Of a stretch of 64,000 nucleotides of DNA, positions 47,019-54,552 are shown piece after piece. Below the pieces are notes generated by a model. The model had not been told where the DNA came from, did no database searches, and saw only the letters and a program-made list of their open reading frames with translations. Origin of the DNA: Bacteroides sp. (GTDB taxonomy: Bacteria > Bacteroidota > Bacteroidia > Bacteroidales > Bacteroidaceae); NCBI RefSeq assembly GCF_028690125.1, contig NZ_JAQVBV010000005.1:62001-126000 (forward strand), read 5' to 3'. Both the position numbers and the translations under genes were made by a program. The first letter of the stretch is position 1. The number at the start of each line of letters is the position of its first letter.

Positions 47019-48059
47019 TTAAATAATAAGCTGATAAGTATCTAAATTCTCTCTTTCAATACGAACGGGAAAATCAGTCATCAAACAAGTTCGTAAGCGT
47101 GCAACCGCTTTATGGACACGTTTCAAATTACCGGAACCATCCGGCCATAAGGTATTCATGATTTCAGCATCTGTCACTATATGATCCTTAGAATTTAAAA
47201 ATAACTCCAAAAGCAAACAAGCTTGTAATGGCATTTTTTTTCTTATTCCATTTATTTCAATTATCCTTTGCTCAGCATAAAAGAGAACATTATCATTTAG
47301 TATATATGAACGTACAGGAATATCAAGTACACCTTGTACTAATTTTATAATTGGGACTTCAATGATTTCCTTTTGGCGCATTGATTTGAATCTCATACCA
47401 ACAAAAACACTAATTTTATAAAATACATATACGCAAACAGCATATAGCAACAAATAAAGCAAAATTTTCATATATATCATACCCCACAAAGAGTAAGCAA
47501 GATAACCTATTATCTCAATTTCACAGGCATAACCTAAATAATTAGTAAACACTGGATCATACGAATTACACCATTCACTATGAGAGGTAGTCTTTGAATC
47601 AATTTCACCATTTCTACCCGTAACCGAAATAAACAATGCACACTTAACGAAAATATCTGATTTTAATAGATATTTTTTCCAAATATTATTCAAAGAATCG
47701 AGAATAATCGGATACTCATCAAATGTTACTGAATGCATGAAACGTCGATTTGGATCATTAGTCATATTCATACGATGTTTTTTAGGATCTAATCGATACC
47801 AATGTTTTCCTAATGAATCCTGAATATAAACAGAATCTGGAATATTTGTAGCTAAAGTCGGTTTTATATCAAAATAGAATAAAGAGTTATCAATATTTCT
47901 ACTTTTTAATTCTTTATCTAATGCCTTAACAAAAGCTTTTTTTGCTTTTTTTTTAACCTCTGACATCTTAGTTTCATAAGTAATTCTGCTGACATTAAAG
48001 AAAAAGACTCCTCCAATACAGATTATTACAGATAACAGAATAATATTTGCGTGTTTCAT
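47019..48059 (-). CDS. Membrane-bound winged-helix transcriptional regulator
   Basis: A 346-residue paralogue with the same plan: TM1 about 5-24, extracytoplasmic domain with PDSVYIQD, HWYRLDPKKH, SEWC and YACEIEI, TM2 about 190-222 and a C-terminal winged helix. The winged helix is nearly identical to that of 45854 (PLQACLLLELFLNSKDH, EIMNTLWPDGSG), whereas the extracytoplasmic parts differ more, suggesting shared DNA targets but different inputs (inference). ATG 48059 was chosen for the same reasons as in 45854. It is first of the three regulators transcribed from the direction of site F, about 700 bp upstream. Confidence 0.82.
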   Translation of the reverse strand: MKHANIILLSVIICIGGVFFFNVSRITYETKMSEVKKKAKKAFVKALDKELKSRNIDNSLFYFDIKPTLATNIPDSVYIQDSLGKHWYRLDPKKHRMNMTNDPNRRFMHSVTFDEYPIILDSLNNIWKKYLLKSDIFVKCALFISVTGRNGEIDSKTTSHSEWCNSYDPVFTNYLGYACEIEIIGYLAYSLWGMIYMKILLYLLLYAVCVYVFYKISVFVGMRFKSMRQKEIIEVPIIKLVQGVLDIPVRSYILNDNVLFYAEQRIIEINGIRKKMPLQACLLLELFLNSKDHIVTDAEIMNTLWPDGSGNLKRVHKAVARLRTCLMTDFPVRIERENLDTYQLII

Positions 48060-48088
48060 GTTGTTCAAGGTTATACCATTTACCCTCA

Positions 48089-48096
48089 CAAAGATA
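48089..48096 (-). promoter_or_regulatory. Proximal -7 box of the 47019 regulator
   Basis: TATCTTTG on the minus strand, 30 bp upstream of the ATG, preceded by ATCGATTACTAA. Confidence 0.6.
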
Positions 48097-48246
48097 ACAT
48101 TTAGTAATCGATTTTATTTAATTTCGATCAAACAAAAAAAATGTTGTGCTTAATCAAAAATATGATTTTTTGGAAAAGATATCTTTGATTGATCTCTAGT
48201 ATTATGTACTAGCTTATACTACCTTTTTTCTAAAGTATTATTAGTT

Positions 48247-48305
48247 AAGTTCTTGTTTATTAAAGCTAAAGTTCTGTTCATTTAATAGTAAAGTTCTTGT
48301 TTATT
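48247..48305. repeat. Short tandem-like repeat AAGTTCTTGTTTATT
   Basis: AAGTTCTTGTTTATT occurs at 48247..48261 and 48291..48305, with a diverged copy (AAGTTCTGTTCATTT) between them near 48269. It abuts the palindrome cluster at 48316. Confidence 0.7.
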
Positions 48306-48315
48306 TGACATAAAC

Positions 48316-48401
48316 TATAAATGCAACTTGCAATTGTATAAATGCAAGTTGCATTTATACAATCAAAACTTCCATTTGTACAAACGGAACTTGCATTTAT
48401 A
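48316..48401. repeat. Cluster of inverted repeats (11-mer TATAAATGCAA)
   Basis: TATAAATGCAA occurs at 48316..48326 and 48337..48347, and its complement TTGCATTTATA at 48349..48359 and 48391..48401. The middle two form a near-perfect palindrome around one G, and 48316..48332 with 48343..48359 form a 17-bp perfect stem. It lies in the leader between site F and the regulator genes. The rest of 48097..48768 is AT-rich with no gene seen. Confidence 0.85.
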
Positions 48402-48768
48402 GATTTGTATCTGATAAAAATAAGTTTTCTATTAGAATTGAATAAGTTTACTCCTAATGAATAGTAACTTATCTGTTAATACTCTACTAGAAAGGAAATG
48501 ATAGTTTATATGGATGCATTTATGCCTAACCAGCGAATCGATTTTATTAAACTTCTATAAAAAAAATACCATTATCGATCAATACCATAGATAATATAGA
48601 CATTAGATATAACTAACATCTATATTACTAATCCTAAATAAGTACCTTAAAATACCTATTTATTCATGTTACAGATATACCAGAACCTATAAAATATTTT
48701 CATTAATAATATTATATAATCCAACTTTCATAATATACACGACTATTAAAAATAAAATATTATGAGGA

Positions 48769-48860
48769 CAAAAGTAGAAAACAGATACCTTTATGCCAAA
48801 AAAAGTAAGTGACCATTTGCGACCTTCTATGTTTTTTATTAAAAACGCCCCATTTTATCG
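48769..48860 (-). promoter_or_regulatory. Promoter with direct-repeat operator, site F
   Basis: Minus strand: -7 box TACTTTTG (48769..48776), -33 box TTTG (48797..48800, spacer 20), operator AGGTCGCAAATGGTCA (48810..48825), again 33 bp from the -7 box. A distal box CCATTTTATCGG starts at 48850. It faces the three regulator genes through a long leader. Like site E it has the central GC version of the operator. Confidence 0.72.
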
Positions 48861-48900
48861 GAATAAAAGATAAATCGGAGTCTGTTTGAATTTTGTTTAA

Positions 48901-48920
48901 TAGCATCCTAATGGATGCTA
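48901..48920. terminator. Small hairpin, island edge
   Basis: TAGCATCC, loop TAAT, GGATGCTA, followed by ATTTT on the plus strand. It lies between site F and dnaB and may end readthrough at the island boundary. Confidence 0.4.
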
Positions 48921-48929
48921 ATTTTACCA

Positions 48930-49215
48930 TTTCCTCTGCTAAATCGAATGTTAGTTCATAGCTTCGGCAGAAAGTGAGGGCAAACGGTTGCTACCACTCC
49001 ACTATCATAGGATCTATCATAGCTGAAAGTCCTATAAAAAGGGGCGTTTAGAAAGATAGTGAGGGCATGATAGCAAAATACATTTTTATTCTGATTGTAG
49101 CTCCTGCCTGAGTTCAAGTTATAAATGTGACATTTGATGCAGGTAAAATAATACATAGCGCTATGTAAGCACGACCCTAAAGGGTTTCTTCGTGTAATTT
49201 GAATTCCGTAAGGTA
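48930..49215. other. Non-coding stretch with internal repeats before dnaB
   Basis: A more GC-balanced stretch than the island. It contains inverted or repeated words (CTATCATAGG at 49003, CTATCATAGCTG, AGATAGTGAGGGCATGATAG) and GAAAGTGAGGGCA / GATAGTGAGGGCA. A 66-codon open frame here has no recognisable domain and I do not call it a gene. Possibly an intergenic repeat element. Confidence 0.35.
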
Positions 49216-49225
49216 CAAATTAATT

Positions 49226-50776
49226 TTAAAAAGGCAAAGGACCCTCAGCCGGTGTTCCAAACGGATTATCTGTTTGCGGAGCAAAATCTGGCACGGGAGA
49301 TGGAACATCTCCTGCATTCAACTTAGAACCTAACATAGCTCCGACAGATTCACCCGGCATAGGAATAACCATGTCATCCTCAGGATTGGAGAAACGTGTA
49401 AATTCTCCTTTAAACCTAAGAAGTACCTCTCCTACGGCACCATTACGGTGCTTGGCAATCACAATTTCAGCCATACCGCGAAGGTCGTTCCCACGATCGT
49501 CCTGGTATATCTTATAATATTCCGGACGATGAATGAAACATACCATATCAGCATCTTGCTCGATAGCTCCAGATTCACGAAGGTCACTTAACTGAGGTCG
49601 CTTACCATCAATACCTTCACGACTTTCTACACCACGATTCAACTGAGACAATGCTATAATTGGAATACTTAATTCTTTTGCTAATCCTTTCAATGAACGA
49701 GAGATTGTACTCACCTCTTCCTGGCGACTGCCAAAAGCCATGCCACTGGCATTCATCAACTGAAGGTAGTCGATAATAATTACCCGCACTCCATGTTCAC
49801 GAACCAAACGGCGCGCTTTGGTACGAAGTTCGAACACAGACAAAGATGGCGTATCATCTACAAATAAAGGTGCATCCAACAAGTCTTTTAACTTATAATC
49901 AAGCTGCTGCCATTCATAAGTTGCCAACTGTCCGCTCTTGATTTTCTCACTGGGGATCTCACATACATTTGCGATCAAACGATTGACCAACTGAACGTTA
50001 CTCATTTCAAGAGAGAACAACGCTACCGGATTACGATAATTAACTGCTATATTTTTTGCCATGGAAAGCACAAAAGCTGTTTTACCCATGGCAGGACGGG
50101 CAGCAATAATAATAAGGTCAGAGTTCTGCCAGCCGGCAGTCATTTTATCCAGTTTCGTAAAACCACTTTCAAGACCACTTAAACCGTCTGTTCGTGCAGC
50201 AGCTTTCTGAATTAACTTATAGGCTTCATCAATCACCGGATTGATCTGCGTATAATCTTTTTTCATATTCTGCTGTGAAATCTCAAATAGTTTTCCCTCG
50301 GCTTCCTGCATCAAGTCGTCCACATCGAGGGTTTCATCAAAAGCTTTACTCTGTATATTGCTTGTAAAGGTGATCAGCTCACGCGCCAATGATTTTTGAG
50401 CAATGATACGGGCATGATATTCAATATGTGCCGAAGAAGCTACCTTACTACTCAACTGAGTAATATAGAACGGACCTCCTACTTCTTCCAACTCTCCACG
50501 TTTACTAAGTTGTTCTTTGACCGTCAAGATATCAACAGGTTTCTGATTGACAGCAAGATCCATTATTGCAGAATAAATCAGTTGATGACGGTGTTCATAG
50601 AAAGAATCTGGACGAAGAATCTCACTCACTAATGAATATGCATCCTTCTCAATCATTAAAGCACCTAAAACAGCCTCTTCCAGCTCGGGTGCCTGTGGTT
50701 GAATACGACCATAATCATTGACCGGTTGTACTTTTGTTGATTTAGTATTTCGAGTATTTTTTCTTTGTTCAGCCAT
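49226..50776 (-). CDS. dnaB: Replicative DNA helicase DnaB
   Basis: The hexameric replicative helicase that unwinds DNA at the fork. The N-terminal domain starts PQAPELEEAVLGALMIEKDA; the RecA-like C-terminal domain has Walker A (ARPAMGKTAFVL), Walker B (VIIIDYLQLM), LSQLNRGVESR and the arginine-containing AKHRNGAVG end. A Pro-rich C-terminal tail is typical of Bacteroidetes. ATG 50776 (MAEQRKNTRN) was chosen because the -7 box at 50799 makes the longer frame to 50902 untranscribed. Length 516 residues. It diverges from ispE. Confidence 0.97.
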   Translation of the reverse strand: MAEQRKNTRNTKSTKVQPVNDYGRIQPQAPELEEAVLGALMIEKDAYSLVSEILRPDSFYEHRHQLIYSAIMDLAVNQKPVDILTVKEQLSKRGELEEVGGPFYITQLSSKVASSAHIEYHARIIAQKSLARELITFTSNIQSKAFDETLDVDDLMQEAEGKLFEISQQNMKKDYTQINPVIDEAYKLIQKAAARTDGLSGLESGFTKLDKMTAGWQNSDLIIIAARPAMGKTAFVLSMAKNIAVNYRNPVALFSLEMSNVQLVNRLIANVCEIPSEKIKSGQLATYEWQQLDYKLKDLLDAPLFVDDTPSLSVFELRTKARRLVREHGVRVIIIDYLQLMNASGMAFGSRQEEVSTISRSLKGLAKELSIPIIALSQLNRGVESREGIDGKRPQLSDLRESGAIEQDADMVCFIHRPEYYKIYQDDRGNDLRGMAEIVIAKHRNGAVGEVLLRFKGEFTRFSNPEDDMVIPMPGESVGAMLGSKLNAGDVPSPVPDFAPQTDNPFGTPAEGPLPF

Positions 50777-50798
50777 GGATTCTTTTTTAATGGGATGA

Positions 50799-50806
50799 CA
50801 AAGATA
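50799..50806 (-). promoter_or_regulatory. -7 box of dnaB
   Basis: TATCTTTG on the minus strand, 22 bp upstream of ATG 50776; it fixes the dnaB start. Confidence 0.65.
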
Positions 50807-50852
50807 AAACATAATCACGAAGAAAAGATAAGGAAAAATGAAGATTTTAGTA

Positions 50853-50860
50853 ACTTTGCA
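50853..50860 (+). promoter_or_regulatory. -7 box of ispE
   Basis: TAACTTTG on the plus strand, 50 bp upstream of the ispE ATG. Confidence 0.6.
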
Positions 50861-50910
50861 CACACAATAGTAATTTAACGAATCAATAACCTCTTTAATC
50901 ACTCAATAAA

Positions 50911-51735
50911 ATGATCACCTTTCCTAATGCAAAAATAAATTTGGGACTTTCTATCACAGAAAAACGTCCGGACGGATATCACAATCTGGAAACTGTTTTT
51001 TATCCGGTAGCTCTTGAAGATGCATTAGAAATTCAGACTAGCACGAAAGAAGATAAAAAGTTCAATTTATATCAGTATGGTCTGGAAATAATAGGAAATC
51101 CAGAAGATAACTTAGCAGTAAAAGCTTATCTACTACTAGATAAAAAGTATCATCTTTCTCCTATCGATATTCATTTATACAAACATATACCCTCGGGAGC
51201 GGGTCTGGGAGGTGGTTCAGCAGATGCGGCTTTTATGCTGAAATTGCTTAATGAACATTATCAACTTAAATTGTCTGATAATGAATTGGAGATATATGCG
51301 GCAATTTTAGGAGCTGACTGTGCATTTTTTATTAGGAATGTACCTACCTTTGCCGAAGGGATCGGAAATAAATTCTCTCCTATTTCACTTTCATTAAAAG
51401 GATATCAGATTATCATTATCAAACCTGATGTATTTGTTTCTACCCGGGAAGCCTTTTCTAATATTGATCCTCACTACCCTAAATACCCGGTAAAAGAAGT
51501 TATTAAGCGTCCGATTAAAGAATGGAAGTCGTTACTGATAAATGATTTTGAGGCCAGTGTATTTCCACAACATCCGGTAATCAGGGAAATAAAAGAAGAA
51601 CTTTATGCTCAAGGAGCTATCTACGCATCGATGAGTGGTTCTGGTTCATCCGTTTTCGGTTTGTTTGAACCGGAATATTCTATCCCCCCAATTAATATTG
51701 AAGAAAATGTATTTTGCTTCAAAGGAAAATTATAA
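50911..51735 (+). CDS. ispE: 4-diphosphocytidyl-2-C-methyl-D-erythritol kinase
   Basis: The GHMP-family kinase of the MEP isoprenoid pathway; it phosphorylates CDP-methylerythritol at the 2-position using ATP. Seen: the N-terminal [12 protein letters not shown] substrate motif, [15 protein letters not shown], the GHMP ATP loop [14 protein letters not shown] (about 92-105) with Asp in LGADCAFFI, and the C-terminal [13 protein letters not shown]. Length 274 residues is normal. It stands alone on the plus strand and converges with galE. Confidence 0.97.
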   Translation: MITFPNAKINLGLSITEKRPDGYHNLETVFYPVALEDALEIQTSTKEDKKFNLYQYGLEIIGNPEDNLAVKAYLLLDKKYHLSPIDIHLYKHIPSGAGLGGGSADAAFMLKLLNEHYQLKLSDNELEIYAAILGADCAFFIRNVPTFAEGIGNKFSPISLSLKGYQIIIIKPDVFVSTREAFSNIDPHYPKYPVKEVIKRPIKEWKSLLINDFEASVFPQHPVIREIKEELYAQGAIYASMSGSGSSVFGLFEPEYSIPPINIEENVFCFKGKL

Positions 51736-51768
51736 AAATCAAAGAAAACTTTGATCTTCCATAAAAAA

Positions 51769-51798
51769 ACGGTACCACGACTCTCGTCGTAGTACCGT
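51769..51798 (-). terminator. Strong terminator (galE side)
   Basis: Stem ACGGTACTACGAC / GTCGTGGTACCGT with loop GAGA, followed by TTTTTTTA on the minus strand. It ends minus-strand transcripts from galE; ispE on the plus strand stops 33 bp before it. A further small hairpin (TATGCC GGGGA GGCATA) lies at 51854..51870. No gene is seen in 51736..51988. Confidence 0.85.
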
Positions 51799-51988
51799 CA
51801 CAACACAAACACAAAATAAAACACGACAAAACTACTATGCAATCACCTGTCTATGCCGGGGAGGCATATGTACTAATTAGGCATATTCACATACACGCTA
51901 ATAAGCGTCAGAGTGGTTTGCAAAGAATTAAACAAACAGTTTCTCTCATTTGTTTAAGGTTATGTATATTTTAAAAACAATTTATATC

Positions 51989-53023
51989 TTATTGAATTCC
52001 TTTTTCACGAAGTTTCAATTGCCAGTTCCATGCAGAACGCAATGTATCTTCCAAAGTTTCTACAGCCTTCCAACCCAATTCCTGATTTGCAAAGTCAGGG
52101 TTTGCCCAAACTTTTTCGATATCGCCAGCACGACGACCAACAATTTCATAATTCAGTTTTACACCGGTAACTTTTTCAAAACCGTTAATCAATTCCAATA
52201 CAGAAACTCCACGTCCTGTACCAATATTGAATACTTCAGCTTTTTCTTTTTGTTTCTTCTCAAGAATACGACGGATAGCTATCACGTGAGCCTTTGCCAA
52301 GTCCACAACATTAATAAAATCACGGATGCAAGAACCATCGGGAGTATTATAATCGTCACCAAACACACTCAGCTTCTCACGGATACCCATAGCAGTTTGA
52401 GTCAGGTAAGGAATTAAGTTTTGAGGAACACCATTGGGCAGTTCACCTAACAATGCAGTAGGGTGTGCGCCAATCGGATTAAAATAACGTAACATAATAG
52501 CATTGATCGGAGCACCGGATGTTATTGTGTCACGAATAATTTCTTCATTGATTTGTTTTGTATTTCCATAAGGAGATTCAGCTTTCTTGATCGGAGCTTT
52601 TTCAGTTACCGGAAGTTCATCGGGCTGACCATAAACAGTACAAGAAGAAGAGAAAACAATGCCTTCTACTCCATGTTTTGGCATCAGTTCCAGTAAATTG
52701 ATCAGAGAAACCAGATTATTACGATAATAAAGCAACGGTTTCTGTACAGATTCACCTACAGCTTTGCTTGCAGCAAAATGAATAATAGCTTTAATTCCTT
52801 TATATTTAGTAAATACAGCGTCAAGACCCGCTAAATCCAAGCAATCTAATTTTTCGAACGCAGGACGAATTCCGGATACTTTCTCTATATTATCAACGAC
52901 ATCTGCACCTGAGTTTGACAAATTATCGATAATGACTACTTCATATCCACTATTTTGTAACTCCACAACAGTATGAGAACCAATATAGCCGGTTCCACCC
53001 GTTACTAAAATTCTTTCTTTCAT
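51989..53023 (-). CDS. galE: UDP-glucose 4-epimerase
   Basis: An NAD-dependent SDR-family epimerase interconverting UDP-glucose and UDP-galactose, feeding galactose use and surface glycans. The Rossmann motif TGGTGYIGSHT is at residues 8-18, the catalytic Ser in FSSSCTVYG, and Tyr/Lys in SPYGNTK; the C-terminal RRAGDIEKVWANPD is typical of GalE. ATG 53023 (MKERILVTGG) gives 344 residues; the frame extends to 53113 but overlaps the -7 box at 53074. Confidence 0.96.
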   Translation of the reverse strand: MKERILVTGGTGYIGSHTVVELQNSGYEVVIIDNLSNSGADVVDNIEKVSGIRPAFEKLDCLDLAGLDAVFTKYKGIKAIIHFAASKAVGESVQKPLLYYRNNLVSLINLLELMPKHGVEGIVFSSSCTVYGQPDELPVTEKAPIKKAESPYGNTKQINEEIIRDTITSGAPINAIMLRYFNPIGAHPTALLGELPNGVPQNLIPYLTQTAMGIREKLSVFGDDYNTPDGSCIRDFINVVDLAKAHVIAIRRILEKKQKEKAEVFNIGTGRGVSVLELINGFEKVTGVKLNYEIVGRRAGDIEKVWANPDFANQELGWKAVETLEDTLRSAWNWQLKLREKGIQ

Positions 53024-53073
53024 AAACTTTACAAATATGGTTAGTTCTTTCGGTTTCCGATTTGTTTGAGGTA

Positions 53074-53081
53074 CAAATGTA
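53074..53081 (-). promoter_or_regulatory. -7 box of galE
   Basis: TACATTTG on the minus strand with ATTG 19 bp further upstream as a -33 box; 50 bp before ATG 53023. Confidence 0.65.
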
Positions 53082-53207
53082 TGGAAATAAAATGAGAATG
53101 CAATAATCCACAAGAAAATTATTTTCCTTGGAGTATTAATAGAACAATTAATTCGGAAAATATAACAGAAAGTCGAAGTTGTATCAAAAGTCCATAATCA
53201 CTATTCT

Positions 53208-53300
53208 TCAGACGCGGATGAGACGAATAACGGGGAGTTTTTACTATTCAAATATAGCGAAACCTATTTAATCCGTGTTATCCGCGTCATCCGCGTCTGA
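53208..53300. repeat. Large palindromic repeat between rnfA and galE
   Basis: TCAGACGCGGATGA (53208..53221) and its exact complement TCATCCGCGTCTGA (53287..53300) bracket a partly paired interior (AATAACGG against CCGTGTTAT). GC-rich arms in an AT-rich gap suggest a mobile palindromic (REP-like) element, and it may also end rnf transcription. Nothing else is seen in 53114..53369. Confidence 0.8.
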
Positions 53301-53369
53301 TAAATTATATATTTATTGTTTGACCAACTTCTGAATCTCATTTACAGTAGCTGCCAAACCTCTTATTTA

Positions 53370-53942
53370 TTATACTACACCAGAGAATCCCATAAATGCC
53401 ATAGCCAATAATCCAGCTGTAATTAAAGCAATCGGAGTTCCCTGCATTCCTTTCGGGACTTTCACCAGACTCATTTGCTCACGCAATCCGGCAAATAGCA
53501 CTAATGCCAACCCAAAGCCTAATGCTGTCGAGAATGCGTATACAACTCCTGTCAGCAGGTCGAAGTCTTTCTGAATAACCAGAATGGCTACACCTAAAAT
53601 ACAACAGTTGGTTGTAATCAACGGCAGGAACACACCTAAAGCCTGATACAATGCAGGAGATACCTTCTTCAGAATAATCTCCACCATCTGAACCAATGCA
53701 GCAATGACCAAAATGAAAGTAATTGTTTGCAAATATGCCAATCCGAAAGCATCCAATACAAATTTCTGGATCAGAAATGTAACAATAGTTGCAATGGTCA
53801 GTACAAAAGCCACTGCAGCACTCATTCCCATGGCTGTTTCTACTTTCTTAGACACACCCAGAAACGGGCAAATCCCCAAGAATTGCGACAACACGATGTT
53901 ATTTACAAAGATTGCCGAGATAAATATCAATATATATTCCAT
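53370..53942 (-). CDS. rnfA: Rnf complex membrane subunit RnfA
   Basis: An integral membrane subunit of the Rnf ferredoxin:NAD+ oxidoreductase, a respiratory ion pump. It is a six-TM protein of 190 residues opening with FISAIFVNNIVLSQFLGICPFLGVSK, typical of RnfA/NqrE with its membrane Cys, and a later GVFLPLITTNCCILGVAI. It is homologous to RnfE and sits in antiparallel orientation to it in the complex (family knowledge). It is the last gene of the operon, 8 bp after rnfE. Confidence 0.95.
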   Translation of the reverse strand: MEYILIFISAIFVNNIVLSQFLGICPFLGVSKKVETAMGMSAAVAFVLTIATIVTFLIQKFVLDAFGLAYLQTITFILVIAALVQMVEIILKKVSPALYQALGVFLPLITTNCCILGVAILVIQKDFDLLTGVVYAFSTALGFGLALVLFAGLREQMSLVKVPKGMQGTPIALITAGLLAMAFMGFSGVV

Positions 53943-53950
53943 TTCTTTAA

Positions 53951-54538
53951 TTATTTATCTTTTTTCAAACAATTAATCAAGGCAATGAGGTATCCTAAAG
54001 CGATAAAAGCACCCGGTGCTAACACAAATACCAACATACCATATTCTTCCGGTAAAATGGTAAGATCAAAAATCTTACCGGTACCGAGGAATTCACGAAC
54101 AGCACCCAGTAGAGTCAGGGCTATGGTGAAACCAAGTCCCATACCGATACCATCGAACATAGAAGCTATCGGATTGTTCTTAGCCGCAAAAGCTTCGGCA
54201 CGGCCAAGTACGATACAGTTTACTACAATCAGCGGAATGAAAAGGCCGAGTGTAGCATACAGCCCCGGAACATAAGCTTGCATCATCATCTGAAGCAAAG
54301 TTACAAACGATGCAATTACCACAATAAACGCCGGTATACGGACCATATCCGGAATGAGATTTTTAATGGATGAAATTACCATATTCGAGCAAATCAACAC
54401 GAACATAGTAGCCAATCCCATACCCATACCATTGATAGCCGACGAAGTCGTACCCAATGTAGGACACATACCAAGCAGGAGCACAAATATTGGATTCTCT
54501 TTGACAATCCCGTTCATCATTACTTTAAAGTTATTCAT
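53951..54538 (-). CDS. rnfE: Rnf complex membrane subunit RnfE
   Basis: A 195-residue integral membrane subunit of the Rnf pump, six TM helices. RnfE signature: ENPIFVLLLGMCPTLGTTSS near the N-terminus with its conserved Cys, and FIPLIVVNCIVLGRAEAFA in the middle. With RnfA it holds a membrane-embedded iron-sulfur centre (family knowledge). It lies between rnfG (14 bp) and rnfA (8 bp). Confidence 0.95.
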   Translation of the reverse strand: MNNFKVMMNGIVKENPIFVLLLGMCPTLGTTSSAINGMGMGLATMFVLICSNMVISSIKNLIPDMVRIPAFIVVIASFVTLLQMMMQAYVPGLYATLGLFIPLIVVNCIVLGRAEAFAAKNNPIASMFDGIGMGLGFTIALTLLGAVREFLGTGKIFDLTILPEEYGMLVFVLAPGAFIALGYLIALINCLKKDK

Positions 54539-54552
54539 AGCTGTCTCCTTTC

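Noticed and set aside
48956..49156. 66-codon open frame on the minus strand
   Set aside because: No domain, signal or promoter is recognisable, and the frame runs through internal DNA repeats, so chance or a repeat element is more likely than a gene.
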